DNA of 64,000 nucleotides from Hippophae tibetana (taxonomy: Eukaryota; Streptophyta; Magnoliopsida; Rosales; Elaeagnaceae), in contig JAZDXN010000029.1 of assembly GCA_037013495.1 (NCBI GenBank), forward strand, positions 2,306,501 through 2,370,500. The letters are read 5' to 3'. The notes under the pieces are model-generated. The model was not told the origin of the DNA. It ran no database searches and saw nothing but the letters and a program-made list of their open reading frames with translations. Positions within the stretch are counted from its first letter, which is position 1. Every line of letters begins with the position of its first letter. A program made the translations under genes and the position numbers. This document shows positions 13,701 to 25,145 of this stretch, one piece after another.

Positions 13701-15701
13701 AGCTATACAGGAGATATTGGTATCCATTTAATGTTGTTTATTTATATTTTCAATGAGTCTCTATTTTTCAAAAAAACAAGAAAAAAGAAAAAGAAAGGGG
13801 ATGTTGTTCACATTTTCACAAACAAAAAACATTTGGTAAATATGAGTTACAACTTTTAACGGAGATAACTTTTGACTCCGGTACCGAAACAACTATTATA
13901 ATATATCAAATCGCAATTCGTATCAAATTACAAAATATTTTTTGGTGTCGCCTAGGAAAATCATTTTTGTACCCAAATTCCATCGTTTACATCACGTACA
14001 AAGTGTTTAATGTTTTTGAGGAACCATTTTCATTTTACTTAATTCAGGTTTAATTCAATAGGGCTACACAGGAGATATTGGGGCCGACCTAGGGTTGTTT
14101 ATTTATATTTTCAACGAGTCTCTATTTTTCAAAAAAACAAGAAAAGAGAAAAGGAAAGGGGATCTTGTTCACATTTTCAAAAACAAAACACATTTGTTAA
14201 ATATGAGTTACAACTTTTAAAGGAGATAACTTTTGACTCCGGTATCGAAACAACTATTATAATATATCAAATCGCAATTCGTATTAAATTACAAAATATT
14301 TTTTGGTGTCGCCTAGGAAAATCATTTTTGTACCCAAATTCCATCGTTTACATCACGTACAAAGTGTTTAATGTTTTTGGGGAACCATTTTCATTTTACT
14401 TAATTCGGGTTTAATTCAATAGGGCTATACCGGAGATATTGGGGCCGACCTAGGGTTGTTTATTTATATTTTCAACGAGTCTCTATTTTTCAAAAAAACA
14501 AGAAGAGAGAAAAGGAAAGGGGATCTTGTTCACATTTTCAAAAACAAAACACATTTGTTAAATATGAGTTAAAACTTTTAAAGGAGATAACTTTTGACTC
14601 CGGTATCGAAATGACTATTATAATATATCAAATCAAAATTCATATCAAATTACATAACATGTTTTGGTGTCACTTTGGGAAATTATTTTTGTACCCAAAT
14701 TATATCGTTTACATCACTTATTGAGTGTTTAAGGTTTTTGACGAAACATTTTCATTTTACTTACTTTCGGTTTAATTCAATAGAGCTATACAGGATATAT
14801 TGGTGCCGACCTAGGTTTTTATTTATATTTTCCATTAGTCTCTATTTTTAAAAAAATAAGAAAAGAGAAAAAGAAAGGGGATGTTGTTCACATTTTCAAA
14901 AACAAAAAACATTTGTTAAATATGAGTTACAACTTTTAAAGGAGATAACTTTTGACTCCGGTATCGAAACGACTATTATAATATATCAAATCGAAATTCA
15001 TATCAAATTACATAATATGTCTTGGTGTTGCTTTGGAAAATTATTTTTGTACCCAAATTATATCGTTTACATCACTTATTGAGTGTTTAAAGTTTTTGAT
15101 GCACCATTTTCATTTTACTTACTTCCGGTTTAATTCAAGCAGCTATACAGGAGATATTTGTGCCGACCTAATGTTTTTTATTTATATTTTCAATCAGTCA
15201 CTATTTTTCAAAAAAATAAGAAAAGAGAAAAAGAAAGAGATGTTGTTCACATTATCATAAACAAAAAACATTTGGTAAATATTAGTTACAACTTTTAACG
15301 GAGATAACTAATGACTCGGGTTTCGAAACGAATATTGTAATATATGAAATCAAAACTCGTATCAAATTATAAAATTTGTTTTGGTCTCATCTACGAAAAT
15401 CATTTTGGTACCCAAATTCCATCGTTTACATCACTTACTGAGTGTTTAATGTTTTTGAGGAACCAGTTTCATTTTACTAACTTACGGTTTAATTCAATAG
15501 TGCTATACAGGAGTTATTGGTGCCGACCTAGGGTTATTTATTTATATTTTCAATGAGTCTCTATTTTTCAAAAAAATAAGAAAAGAGAAAAGAAAAAGGG
15601 ATGTTGTTCACATTTTCAAAAACAAAAAACCTTTGGTAAATATGAGTTACAACTTTAAACGGAGATAAATTTTGACTCTGTTATCGAAACTACTATTATA
15701 A

Positions 15702-15706
15702 TATAT
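15702..15706. repeat. Target site duplication, left copy (TATAT)
   Basis: TATAT directly precedes the TGTAAGG start of the 5' LTR. The same five bases follow the 3' LTR at 25141-25145. Five bases is the usual Ty1/copia integrase footprint. Confidence 0.9.
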
Positions 15707-16083
15707 TGTAAGGACTATGAGTGTTGGCTATTTTCGTGGACAAAATATTTATCTGTATATTTGGTTTTAGGCCTGCTATCAAGTCTATCAAGAAAAGCCC
15801 AACAAATACTCGAGTTCCAGATATTCGTACTCTAGGTATATCTTTTATAATTACGACACATAGGACTATATTTATGCATTTAATAACATATTTTCATAAA
15901 TCTGAAATTATATTTTATGTTAAAATATTTATTCAAACTTTAATTAATTTATGAAATTATTAATTAAATATTTTTATAATACATCTTAAGATAATATTAA
16001 GGTTTTGTTTTTAATGGGCTTTTAAAAAGGTAAGACCAAAACACATTTAACCTAACCCTAATATCATTAAGTATTATCATTAT

Positions 16084-16095
16084 CTATATATATAG
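16084..16095 (+). promoter_or_regulatory. Probable LTR TATA box
   Basis: CTATATATATAG sits inside the palindrome TATCTATATATATAGATA (16081-16098), about 375 bases into the LTR. A purine-rich stretch follows 20-40 bases downstream, where a plant start site would be expected at about 16115-16125. The 3' LTR has the same block near 24010. The start site is inferred from spacing only. Confidence 0.5.
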
Positions 16096-16162
16096 ATACA
16101 TTAGGGTTAGAGAGGAGTTAGGGAAAAAAAATAGAAAGTGAATACAAGGAGGCCGAATAGAA

Positions 16163-16390
16163 GTTAAAACAAATATGTGTTGTTGCCGAAAAGAATAGAA
16201 AAAAAAAATTCAGAGGAAAAGAGTTTAATTGTCTTCACGCTGCGAGATATAGGTAAGTAATATATATATACCTTTAAGTTAAAACAAATATGTGTTGCTG
16301 CCGAAAAGAATAGAAAAAAAAATTCAGAGGAAAAGAGTTTAATTGTCTTCACGCTGCGAGATATAGGTAAGTAATATATATATATAAATG
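16163..16390 (+). repeat. Tandem duplication inside the 5' LTR (about 114 bp x 2)
   Basis: Two adjacent copies start with GTTAAAACAAATATGTGTTG at 16163 and 16278. Both contain TTGTCTTCACGCTGCGAGAT and end in GATATAGGTAAGTAATATAT. The 3' LTR carries the same pair (copies start at 24088 and 24203), so the duplication predates this insertion. It doubles a good 5' splice-site sequence. Confidence 0.9.
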
Positions 16391-16809
16391 AAGTTGAACA
16401 ATGTAAGTAATATATATATATATAATATATAAAGGAAGTTGGAGCATGTAGTAAAGATGATTAATATATAAATAATATGATTAAGTAATTAATATATATT
16501 AATTTATAAGTTCTTGATAAAAGAGTTTGATATTTTGATAATATGTTTTTATGGTTTCTTCTTTAATTTTGTTCTTAAATTGTTAGATCAAATAATTATT
16601 TTTGTCATATCATAGTTATTTGATTTGATTATTAATCTTTAAAGAAGTCATTTTTATGGAACTTATACGGAATCTTTTTGCTCTAGAATTTTCTAGTTGA
16701 TTTGATTTAAATGACATTTGTTTTAAATCATCTAGTTAGGATTATTCATTGTTAAATCCGTTTTAGAACACACACGGGCACTTCTGTTTTTGTGCTAACA
16801 ATTTTGCAG
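16253..16809 (+). other. Possible intron in the LTR-derived leader
   Basis: A donor TATAG|GTAAGT lies at 16253, with a second identical one at 16367. An acceptor ATTTTGCAG ends at 16809, preceded by TGCTAAC (16793-16799), which resembles a plant branch site. The interval between is very T/A-rich, as plant introns are, while the flanks are more mixed. Splicing would remove 557 or 443 bases from the leader ahead of gag. The branch A is only about 11 bases from the acceptor, which is short, so another branch site may be used. This rests on motif and composition alone; there is no transcript evidence. Confidence 0.35.
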
Positions 16810-17219
16810 TTACTTTGTGAACGATCTGATTGGCGGGGAGGTTATTGGAACGTTGGTCTGGAAACCGCTCACGCTAATATTGGAAACTGTAAAAACAGAG
16901 CAGGGACTCGTAATTAAAGTACATTGGGGCAGTATCCTAGGGAGGGTAGCATAAGACCGAGTTTGTACTTGAACATTTGATTTTCATAGTGGAAAGTTAG
17001 GTGGTCCGTTGGACCGGTGGTTTTCCTCTTAGGTCATTGTTGTGGCCTAGGTTGTTTCCACCTAAAAATATCGTGTTATAATTTCCGCACTTTACTCTTA
17101 CACACGATTGCATGTTTGGCCGCTTTGCTTAGGTTAGTAAATTATAAATTGATAAAAATTAAAAATAACCTATTCACCCCCTCTAGGTTAATCAGGTCCA
17201 TATTTTATAAACTTTCAAT

Positions 17220-17231
17220 TGGTATCAAAGC
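17220..17231 (+). other. Primer binding site (initiator Met tRNA)
   Basis: TGGTATCAAAGC begins two bases after the 5' LTR. It matches TGGTATCAGAGC, the complement of the plant initiator methionine tRNA 3' end, with one mismatch. This is the usual primer of plant copia elements. It would prime minus-strand DNA synthesis. Confidence 0.85.
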
Positions 17232-17284
17232 AGACACTAGACACACTTAGTGAGATTGATCCTTAGGGAAACACACACTTACTT

Positions 17285-19063
17285 ATGGACCAAATGAAAG
17301 AAGGTGGGTCATCTGTTAGACCCCCACTCTTTGATGGGTTTAATTACCCTTATTGGAAGGCTCGTATGCAAGCCTTTCTCAAACAAGATGAAAAAGTCTG
17401 GGATGCTATTCTTGATGGTTGGGAACCACCTTCAGTAACGAAAGATGGTGTAACAATCATAAAGCCAAGAAGAGACTGGACCATTGAAGAACGCACCATT
17501 AGTGGGGCAAACCAAAAAGGTCTAAGCTCAATATTTGCTGCAGTGTCGATGGATGAGTTTCGTCGCATCTCCGACTGTGAGACTGCTAAAGACGCATGGA
17601 ATGCACTTTCTCTTGCTCATGAAGGAACTTCCCAAGTGAAACAAACAAAATTGAGATTGCTAACATCTGAGTTTGATTCTATTAAAATGAGCAACAATGA
17701 AACTTTTGGTCAATTCTATGCTCGCTTCTGTGATATCACTAATGCTTGTTCTAACCTCGATGAGAAAATTCCACAACCTATACAAGTGCGCAAACTCCTA
17801 AGCTCTTTAACAGTTGACTATAAGATGAAAGTTACAGCGATAGAGGAAAGCAAGAATATAGACACACTAAAAATTGATGAACTTGTCGGGTCAATTCAAA
17901 CCTATGAGCTTTCTCTTGATCCACCCAAGAAAAATAAGGATGTGGCATTCAAAAGCTCCAAAAAGGACATCTTTGATAGTGATGATGATATGAATGATGA
18001 GTCACTAGTATTGTTAGCACGAAAATTTAAGAAGTTCATGAAGAAGAAGGGTCAACAGAATAATCATTCCAACAAGGGACAATCCAGTCGTTCGAATGAC
18101 CGAAAGTCAAGGGAAATCAAGTCTCCTAGCCTTGATGGTAAGAAAAGTAAGCCTACTAGTCCTCAATGCTTTACTTGTGGGGGATTTGGTCATATTTCTA
18201 CAGATTGTGCTAACAATAAAAAGAACTTTGGAAAAGCCTTTAATGCTACACTTAGTGACACAGAAAGTGAGCAGGACAATGCTAGTAACTCAGAGGATGA
18301 CACTAATTATTGTGCCTTCACCGCAACTTCCAATGCACATCACAATGACTCCGACCTTAGCTCGGATGAAGAAAATGAGGAAGTAAACTCTTCTCTCTTA
18401 CTGTCTAAGTTTAATGTATCGAATTATGAGGAACTATTCATGGATTGTCTAGGTGCCAGGGAAGAGAGAGATAAATTGCTTGTGGAAGTAACTAAACTTA
18501 ATGATATCATCAATTTTCACAAAACAAATTTCTCTAACCTAGAGAAAGATAAAAAGGAATTGTCTGATCATATTAATGCTTTGAATTTGAGACTTGCAGA
18601 AACCATTGAGGAAAACAAAAATCTCAAGCAAGAACTTAGTATTGCTAAAGAAACGATGAAGAATTTGACCATTGGTGCTGAAAAATTAACCAAAGTCCTA
18701 GACTATGGAAAGCCATATGGAGATAAGAGAGGTCTGGGATACATAGATGAACAATCAACACCTTCATCATCCAAAACTCAATTTGTAAAACCCACTATTG
18801 CTCAGGCAGGGAAGGTAGTTTTTGCACCTTATCATTCTAAGAAAATTCAGTTTGTTCCCATCTGTCATCATTGTGGTAGGAAAGGACATATAAGACCCAA
18901 GTGTAGATTTCTTTATGCTTATGATTCTATCACGAATACAAATGTTTCTAAAATACCTCAAAAAATTTCAAAATGTAAAGTTTTTACTACAAGAACTACA
19001 CAAAAAGAGGAATATAAGAAACCAGTAACTCAAATGTCCAAAATTAAAAAAAGGATGGGTTAA
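17285..19063 (+). CDS. gag: Copia Gag (capsid-nucleocapsid) protein
   Basis: A 592-residue Gag, expected to form the cytoplasmic virus-like particle and bind the element RNA. The start ATG is 54 bases after the primer site, and the next residues fit the family N-terminus, with the [13 protein letters not shown] block at about 17-29. A UBN2/Retrotran_gag_2-type domain follows at about 90-215. There are two CCHC zinc knuckles: [14 protein letters not shown] at 295-308 and [14 protein letters not shown] at 527-540, both with intact ligands. Between them is an acidic stretch (about 320-365) and a Lys/Glu/Leu-rich probable coiled coil (about 390-472). Two separated knuckles and the coiled coil fit the SIRE lineage. 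The frame ends in TAA at 19061, ten bases before the annotated pol start and in a different frame from pol. Confidence 0.93.
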   Translation: MDQMKEGGSSVRPPLFDGFNYPYWKARMQAFLKQDEKVWDAILDGWEPPSVTKDGVTIIKPRRDWTIEERTISGANQKGLSSIFAAVSMDEFRRISDCETAKDAWNALSLAHEGTSQVKQTKLRLLTSEFDSIKMSNNETFGQFYARFCDITNACSNLDEKIPQPIQVRKLLSSLTVDYKMKVTAIEESKNIDTLKIDELVGSIQTYELSLDPPKKNKDVAFKSSKKDIFDSDDDMNDESLVLLARKFKKFMKKKGQQNNHSNKGQSSRSNDRKSREIKSPSLDGKKSKPTSPQCFTCGGFGHISTDCANNKKNFGKAFNATLSDTESEQDNASNSEDDTNYCAFTATSNAHHNDSDLSSDEENEEVNSSLLLSKFNVSNYEELFMDCLGAREERDKLLVEVTKLNDIINFHKTNFSNLEKDKKELSDHINALNLRLAETIEENKNLKQELSIAKETMKNLTIGAEKLTKVLDYGKPYGDKRGLGYIDEQSTPSSSKTQFVKPTIAQAGKVVFAPYHSKKIQFVPICHHCGRKGHIRPKCRFLYAYDSITNTNVSKIPQKISKCKVFTTRTTQKEEYKKPVTQMSKIKKRMG

Positions 19064-19073
19064 GAAATCTGAG

Positions 19074-22000
19074 TTGCACTGCTTTGTGGCCCATATAGCA
19101 TTTAAAGTTAAATCAAATGCCACTTGGTATTTTGATAGTGGATGCTCTAGACACATGACAGGGAATCGTTATTTGTTTAAAACCTTTAAGGAATACAATG
19201 AAGGAACAGTTACCTTTGGTGATGGTAAAACATCTAGAATTATTGGAAAAGGCTCTGTTCAAATAGAGGGTATCCCTAAACTTGATGAAGTTTTATATGT
19301 GGAAGGACTTAAGGCAAACTTGATTAGCATAAGTCAAATATGCGATAGTGATTTTAATGTGCAATTTACAAACAATCACTGTATTGTAACAGATCAAAAT
19401 GGTGAATGTGTGATTAAGGGAATCAGATCACATGACAATTGTTATTGTATTAATACATCACCTAGAGTAACATGTAACCTAGCTAGCAATGACTCAACTA
19501 TCTTGTGGCACGAAAAGCTAGGTCATATGAATTTTAAAGATCTGGTTAGATTAAGCAAAATTGAGACTGTGCGTGGTTTACCTATTCTTTCAAAAATTGA
19601 AACACCAGTATGTGGACCATGTCAATTGGGTAAACAAACTAAGATTTCTCATAAGAAGATCAAGAGTATAAATACAAACAGAGTATTGGAATTGATACAT
19701 ATTGACCTTATGGGTCCTATGAGAACAGAAAGTATTGGAGGTAAGAAATATATCATAGTTGTAGTAGATGACTTTTCTCGCTACACGTGGGTAGACTTTC
19801 TTAGAGACAAGTCAGATGCGTTTGAGTTTTTCATCTCATATTGTACAAGAGTGCAGGTTGAAGCAGGTGACAAAATAGTAACCATAAAGAGACTGAGAAC
19901 AGACCATGGAAAAGAGTTTGAAAATACCAAGTATGTTGACTTCTGTAAAGAACATGGTATCTTTCATGAATTCTCTGCTCCTATCACACCTCAACAAAAT
20001 GGGGTAGTTGAACGGAAAAATAGGATACTTCAAGAGATGGAAAAAGTAATGATGCATGCCAAGGGAGTCTCCAAAAGGTTTTGGGCTGAAGCTATAAACA
20101 CTGCATGTCACATTATAAATCGTGTATATCTTCGCCCAGGTAGAAACCAAACTCCCTATGAGATATGGAGAGGTAAAAAACCTAATCTGAAATTTATGCA
20201 TGTTTTTGGAAGTAAATGCTACATACTTAGAGATCGTGAACAATTGGGTAAGTTTGATTCAAGAAGTGATGAAGGTATATTTCTTGGGTATTCTCTAAAT
20301 AGTAGAGCTTATAGAGTCTTCAACAGTAGAACTAATGTAGTTATGGAATCCATAAATGTCGTTATAGATGATGGAGGTAAGAAGATTACAAGTGAAGAAG
20401 TTGGAAATGAAGAAAATTTCACAACACCTCAATTAACAATAACCAGTGACACAATTGGAATAAAAGAAGAGGAGTTGAAGGAAAGTGAACAAAAGAAGGA
20501 AGAAGCATCAACCTCATCAATGATAAATCCAACTCGAACTTCAAAAACTCATCCTATTAAGAATATAATTGGAGATCCTGATGCTAGCATGGTAACAAGA
20601 AGAAGACAAATAAGTGAGGTAACCCATTTATGCTATATTTCTCAATTTGAACCAAAAAATGTGAATGAAGCCCTTAGGGATGAATTTTGGATAAATGCCA
20701 TGCAGGATGAGTTAGCTCAATTTGAGAGAAATCATGTGTGGGTATTAGTACCTAAGCCTAAAAACAAAAATGTTATTGGAACAAAATGGGTGTTCAAAAA
20801 TAAATCTGATGAGCATGACATTGTTGTTAGAAATAAGGCTAGGTTAGTAGCTCAAGGCTACACACAAGTAGAAGGAGTTGACTTTGATGAAACATTTGCA
20901 CCCGTAGCTAGACTAGAGTCAATTAGGATTTTACTTGCCATTTCCTGTCATATGAAGTTCAAATTATATCAAATGGATGTTAAGTCTGCCTTTTTGAATG
21001 GTTTTTTGAATGAGGAGGTGTACGTGGAACAACCAAAAGGATTTGTTGATCCGAAATTTCCAAATCATGTTTACAAACTCAAAAAGGCTCTTTATGGTTT
21101 AAAACAAGCTCCACGAGCATGGTATGAGAGACTTACCAACTATCTTTTGAACAAGGGATTTATTCGAGGGGGAGTTGATAAGACTTTATTCATTAAAAGG
21201 AGTAGTGACGAGATCTTTATTGCTCAAATTTATGTGGATGACATAGTTTTTGGATCCACATCTAGTACACTAGTGGATGATTTTGTGCATGTTATGACAA
21301 ATGAATTTGAAATGTCCATGGTAGGTGAAATGAATTTCTTCCTTGGTTTACAAATCAAACAATCTCATGATAATATATTTATTTCTCAAACCAAGTACGC
21401 TTGTAACCTTGTTAAAAGATTTTGTCTTGAAACTAGCAAGCCATTACGAACGCCTTTAGGTACCAACACAAAAATTACAAAAGACACTCAAGGTAAAAGT
21501 GTTGATCAAACCCTTTATAGGAGTATGATAGGTAGTTTACTTTACCTCACTGCAAGTAGACCTGACATATGTTTTAGTGTTGGTGTGTGTGCCCGTTATC
21601 AAGCTGACCCTAAGGAATCACACTTAGAGAATGTAAAGAGAATCATTAGGTATATCTCAGGAATAAGTAATTATGGTTTATATTTTACTACTGACACTAC
21701 TTGTGAAGTAAGTGGTTTTACAGATGCCGACTGGGCAGGCAATCAGGATGATAGGAAGAGCATATCAGGTGGTTGTTTCTATATTGGAAACAACTTAGTA
21801 TCATGGTATAGTAAAAACCAGAACTCTATCTCACTCTCTACAGCTGAAGCGGAATACATTGCTGCAGGAAGCTCTTGCACACAAATGCTTTGGATGAAAA
21901 ACATGCTCAAGGACTACGGTCAACCACAAGGTATGATGCCCTTATATTGTGATAACACTAGTGCTATATGTATTTCTAAGAACCCAGTTCAACATTCTAG

Positions 22001-22175
22001 AACTAAGCACATTGACATAAGGCATCACTTTATTGGAGAACTAGTTGAAGAGAAAATAGTAACACTTGAGTTTGTACCTACTGAGAGACAACTAGCTGAT
22101 ATATTCACTAAAGCCATAGACACGCAAAGATTTGAGTATCTCAGAAGTGCCTTGGGAATTTCTCCCTCAAATTGA
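19074..22175 (+). CDS. pol: Copia Pol polyprotein (protease, integrase, RT, RNase H)
   Basis: A 1033-residue frame counted from TTG at 19074, which is only a frame marker; no ATG start is evident. The same frame is open from 19029, just after a TAA at 19026, so it overlaps gag by 35 bases. Motifs, numbered from 19074: protease [10 protein letters not shown] (Asp21); pre-integrase/HHCC zinc (His146, His151, Cys180, Cys183); integrase D211, D277 and E313, with the typical D-X35-E spacing; reverse transcriptase [10 protein letters not shown] (Asp635) and YVDD (720-723); RNase H Asp884, Glu927 and Asp960. All catalytic residues are present and no stop interrupts the frame. The order IN before RT defines Ty1/copia. 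It is normally made as a Gag-Pol fusion, so expression here would need a +1 shift near the A-run at 19046-19052, or is lost. Confidence 0.95.
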   Translation: MHCFVAHIAFKVKSNATWYFDSGCSRHMTGNRYLFKTFKEYNEGTVTFGDGKTSRIIGKGSVQIEGIPKLDEVLYVEGLKANLISISQICDSDFNVQFTNNHCIVTDQNGECVIKGIRSHDNCYCINTSPRVTCNLASNDSTILWHEKLGHMNFKDLVRLSKIETVRGLPILSKIETPVCGPCQLGKQTKISHKKIKSINTNRVLELIHIDLMGPMRTESIGGKKYIIVVVDDFSRYTWVDFLRDKSDAFEFFISYCTRVQVEAGDKIVTIKRLRTDHGKEFENTKYVDFCKEHGIFHEFSAPITPQQNGVVERKNRILQEMEKVMMHAKGVSKRFWAEAINTACHIINRVYLRPGRNQTPYEIWRGKKPNLKFMHVFGSKCYILRDREQLGKFDSRSDEGIFLGYSLNSRAYRVFNSRTNVVMESINVVIDDGGKKITSEEVGNEENFTTPQLTITSDTIGIKEEELKESEQKKEEASTSSMINPTRTSKTHPIKNIIGDPDASMVTRRRQISEVTHLCYISQFEPKNVNEALRDEFWINAMQDELAQFERNHVWVLVPKPKNKNVIGTKWVFKNKSDEHDIVVRNKARLVAQGYTQVEGVDFDETFAPVARLESIRILLAISCHMKFKLYQMDVKSAFLNGFLNEEVYVEQPKGFVDPKFPNHVYKLKKALYGLKQAPRAWYERLTNYLLNKGFIRGGVDKTLFIKRSSDEIFIAQIYVDDIVFGSTSSTLVDDFVHVMTNEFEMSMVGEMNFFLGLQIKQSHDNIFISQTKYACNLVKRFCLETSKPLRTPLGTNTKITKDTQGKSVDQTLYRSMIGSLLYLTASRPDICFSVGVCARYQADPKESHLENVKRIIRYISGISNYGLYFTTDTTCEVSGFTDADWAGNQDDRKSISGGCFYIGNNLVSWYSKNQNSISLSTAEAEYIAAGSSCTQMLWMKNMLKDYGQPQGMMPLYCDNTSAICISKNPVQHSRTKHIDIRHHFIGELVEEKIVTLEFVPTERQLADIFTKAIDTQRFEYLRSALGISPSN

Positions 22176-23619
22176 ATTTCAAATTTTATTACCAAAAAAA
22201 AAAATCCTTGTTTGGCCAAAAGAGTATTCAACTTATTTAATACTTCCATACACATAATCTCATTTTTAGTAACTCGACTCATTTTGATATTTATTGTATA
22301 AATTATTCTACAATTGTGGCTTGTGCATACATATATATTCTTATACATGTGATGATCGATGTTGACATAAACTTCTTCACACACTCACAAACACACATAT
22401 ATGTTACGCTTGAAGTTTATGAATTTTCTTGAAAGACTCTAGGACTTTAACTAATCTTGATTGTAAAATTGTGTTGAGTTCTACTTTTGCTTACTAAAAT
22501 TTTACCGTATGGAGGCACCGAGTATTGAGAGGGCTACCTACTGTGATGTGTGAAGCTACCGCAATGAACGGAGAGGGCTACCTCACAACTAGTGTGAAAG
22601 TCATCATGCTAGGTTTATGGCTCGTGCAAAAAAAAAGGGAAAGATTATGCAAAAACTGATTGCTTATAAATCTTGTACTTGGAATGCACAAAAAGAAAGA
22701 GCTAATAGAGGTTAAAAAATATATATATATCATTTACCTCATTTATAGAAAAAAAAAATTTAAGTCCTCTTTTAGTAAATATATTTTATTTTGTAAGATT
22801 GAAGACTCGATTATATTTTTATATGATAGGTGATATTTTTTCTTTTGAGTCTTTCTTGATAGATCATAAATGAATTAATTGACATATTTATGAAGTTTAA
22901 ACATGTATACTATTTTAAGTAAATGTCAATATGTCATTATATGTGCGAAGTGTGCGTGTGCACCTATTCTATTCTACTTATTTATTTTTATGATAAATAA
23001 TCAAAATTGGAGTTCAATAATGATGAGTTCTCAATTGCTTGTGTGCTTGTCTGAAATTAAATGAGATTAATACCTTATGTGGCTAGTTATAAAAAATTAA
23101 AAAAAATCATTTATTACCTTTTGAATTAGTTTCTAAGTTAGAGAGTCATAGAACTTAGGGGGAGTTTAAAGCACATTGCACTTTTGCATTACTCTGATTT
23201 TACACTGTTATATCTTTAGGAGGAGTTTAGCTTCAATTCTTTGTCTAATGCTTTGTCCTTCTCGTATGTCAAAAAGGGGGAGAAAATTTTTACTTTCATG
23301 TTTTTATTTTGTTATACATATAAGGGGAGAACATATTTAATTAAGCTTGATTGATATGAATGCATACTACATGATTATTCTTTACACTTCGCTTATTTTT
23401 ATGTAAACTGAACTAATGTACAATGAGGCTTTCATGCCAAGTTGTCCTATGCTTTGTCAATGTCATTTCAGTTACTTACAGGCTTATCAAGTTGCAGCGA
23501 AGATGGATTCACCGGACCATAGGATAGTTCCACTATGCTGTCTGGGACCTCATTGTATTTTTATCTAATTTTTATAAGTGTCATGTAGTAAGTGAGAGGT
23601 TTTACCACACGAAAATGCC
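22176..23619 (+). other. 3' non-coding region of the copia element
   Basis: About 1.4 kb between pol and the polypurine tract, with no plus-strand frame that could be an envelope-like protein. It holds several purine tracts ending GGGGAG or similar (about 23157, 23220, 23271 and 23322) and an inverted repeat (23419-23557). Its first part (22335-22590) is the portion also kept in the degraded element at about 2610-2860. SIRE-lineage elements often have a long region here, some with an env-like frame; this copy shows none. Confidence 0.75.
23419..23557. repeat. Imperfect inverted repeat near the 3' end of the element
   Basis: TACAATGAGG (23419-23428) pairs perfectly with CCTCATTGTA (23548-23557). 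Inside, TCCTATG (23447-23453) can pair with CATAGGA (23518-23524). In RNA this could make a long interrupted stem about 60 bases ahead of the polypurine tract. A role in RNA dimerisation, packaging or 3' processing is only conjecture. Confidence 0.5.
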
Positions 23620-23631
23620 AAAGGGGGAGTT
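23620..23631 (+). other. Polypurine tract
   Basis: AAAGGGGGAGTT directly precedes the 3' LTR start TGTAAGG. It is the expected RNase H-resistant primer for plus-strand DNA synthesis. Confidence 0.85.
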
Positions 23632-25140
23632 TGTAAGGACTATGAGTGTTGGCTATTTTCGTGGACAAAATATTTATCTGTAAATTTGTTTTTAGGCCTG
23701 CTATCAAGTCTATCAAGAAAAGCCCAACAAATACTCGAGTTCCAGATATTCGTACTCCAGGTATATCTTTTATAATTACGACACATAGGACTATATTTAT
23801 GCATTTAATAACATATTTTCATAAATCTGAAATTATATTTTATGTTAAAATATTTATTCAAACTTTAATTAATTTATGAAATTATTAATTAAATATTTTT
23901 ATAATACATCTTAAGATAATATTAAGGTTTTGTTTTTAATGGGCTTTTAAAAAGGTAAGACCAAAACACATTTAACCTAACCCTAATATCATTAAGTATT
24001 ATCATTATCTATATATATAGATACATTAGGGTTAGAGAGGAGTTAGGAAAAAAAAATAGAAAGTGAATACAAGGAGGCCGAATAGAAGTTAAAACAAATA
24101 TGTGTTACTGCCGAAAAGAATAGAAAAAAAAAATTCAGAGGAAAAGAGTTTAATTGTCTTCACGCTGCGAGATATAGGTAAGTAATATATATATACCTTT
24201 AAGTTAAAACAAATATGTGTTGCTGCCGAAAAGAATAGAAAAAAAAATTCAGAGGAAAAGAGTTTAATTGTCTTCACGCTGCGAGATATAGGTAAGTAAT
24301 ATATATATATAAATGAAGTTGAACAATGTAAGTAATATATATATATAATATATAAAGGAAGTTGGAGCACGCAGTAAAGATGATTAATATATAAATAATA
24401 TGATTAAGTAATTAATATATATTAATTTATAAGTTCTTGATAAAAGAGTTTGGTATTTTGATAATATGTTTTTATGGTTTCTTCTTTAATTTTGTTCTTA
24501 AATTGTTAGATCAAATAATTATTTTTGTCATATCATAGTTATTTGATTTGATTATTAATCTTTAAAGAAGTCATTTTTATGGAACTTATACGGAATCTTT
24601 TTGCTCTAGAATTTTCTAGTTGATTTGGTTTAAATGACATTTGTTTTAAATCATCTAGTTAGGATTATTCATTGTTAAATCCGTTCTAGAACACACACGG
24701 GCACTTCTGTTTTTGTGCTAACAATTTTGCAGTTACTTTGTGAACGATCTGATTGGCGGGGAGGTTATTGGAACGTTGGTCTGGAAACCGCTCACGCTAA
24801 TATTGGAAACTGTGAAAACAGAGCATGGACTCGTAAGTAAAGTACATTGGGGCAGTATCCTAGGGAGGGAAGCATAAGACCGAGTTTGTACTTGAACATT
24901 TGATTTTCATAGTGGAAAGTTAGGTGGTTCGGTGGACCTGTGGTTTTCCTCTTAGGTCATTGTTGTGGCCTAGGTTGTTTCCACCTAAAAATATCGTGTT
25001 ATAATTTCCGCACTTTACTCTTACACACGATAGCATGTTTGGCCGCTTTGCTTTGGTTAGTAAATTATAAATTGATAAAAATTAAAAATAACCTATTCAC
25101 CCCCTCTAGGTTAATCAGGTCCATATTTTATAAACATTCA
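23632..25140 (+). repeat. 3' LTR of the copia element
   Basis: 1509 bp from TGTAAGGAC to ACATTCA, matching the 5' LTR along its whole length. By eye there are about 20 substitutions plus a few length changes in A-runs and AT-runs. It contains the same TATA region, the same internal duplication (24088 to about 24315), the donor/acceptor pair and the CACCCCCTCTAGG box near the end. Confidence 0.93.
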
Positions 25141-25145
25141 TATAT
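25141..25145. repeat. Target site duplication, right copy (TATAT)
   Basis: TATAT follows the CA end of the 3' LTR and continues into CAAATCGAAATTCG of the interrupted satellite monomer. Removing the element and one copy restores a normal monomer. Confidence 0.9.

Larger units (their letters stand above)
5688..15706 (+). repeat. Satellite family A, left array (about 360-bp monomers)
   Basis: About 28 head-to-tail monomers. Successive copies of the core ATAACTTTTGACTC lie 359-363 bases apart (for example 6001, 6362, 6725 and 7084). Each monomer also carries ATATATCAAATC, a GGTCTCGCC-like box, AAATTCCATCGTTTACATCA, TTTAATTCAATAGAGCTATA, GGTGCCGACCTA and a purine tract of about 30 bases ending near GGGGATGTTGTTCACA. 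Monomers differ by many substitutions and small indels, so this part is not recently homogenised. Short open frames (for example 8610-9071 and 6211-6564) occur in repeated positions of the monomer and are not genes. The array starts abruptly at about 5688-5700 and is cut at 15706 by the retrotransposon. Confidence 0.95.
15707..17217 (+). repeat. 5' LTR of the copia element
   Basis: 1511 bp beginning TGTAAGGAC and ending TTTCA, next to a 3' LTR that ends ATTCA; the terminal TG...CA is present in both. It carries a TATA box near 16084, an internal duplication of about 114 bp (16163-16390), a possible intron, and near its end the C-rich box TATTCACCCCCTCTAGG, which I recognise from plant copia LTR ends. 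It drives transcription of the element and supplies the repeated ends for strand transfer. The R and U5 limits cannot be fixed without transcript data. Confidence 0.93.
15707..25140 (+). mobile_element. Ty1/copia LTR retrotransposon, SIRE/Maximus-like, near complete
   Basis: A 9434-bp element inserted in a family A satellite monomer. In order it has a 5' LTR (15707-17217), primer site (17220-17231), gag (17285-19063), pol (19074-22175, protease-integrase-RT-RNase H order, which defines copia), 1.4 kb of non-coding 3' sequence, a polypurine tract and a 3' LTR (23632-25140). TATAT target duplications flank it. The large Gag with two zinc knuckles and a coiled coil, the long LTRs and the long 3' non-coding part with several purine tracts point to the SIRE (Maximus) lineage. 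The two LTRs differ by about 20 substitutions and a few indels by eye (about 1.3%), so the insertion is fairly young. The gag and pol frames are offset by one base, which may disable it. No envelope-like frame is present. Confidence 0.95.

Noticed and set aside
6211..15556. Many plus-strand open frames of 60-150 codons (for example 8610-9071) that look like a protein family
   Set aside because: They recur at the same place in each satellite monomer, share frame only by descent of the tandem unit, and start and stop at random with point changes. They are tandem-repeat artefacts.
18096..18386. Alternate-frame open reading frame of 96 codons in gag
   Set aside because: It is entirely within gag in another frame and shows no independent motif.
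19836..20243. Antisense open frame of 135 codons inside pol
   Set aside because: It lies opposite the integrase coding sequence and has no family motif; it is a shadow of the real frame.
22025..22384. Antisense open frame of 119 codons over the end of pol
   Set aside because: Overlaps RNase H coding sequence and AT-rich 3' sequence; no recognisable domain.
22176..23619. Envelope-like third ORF as in some SIRE elements
   Set aside because: No plus-strand frame of useful length and no signal or membrane segment pattern.
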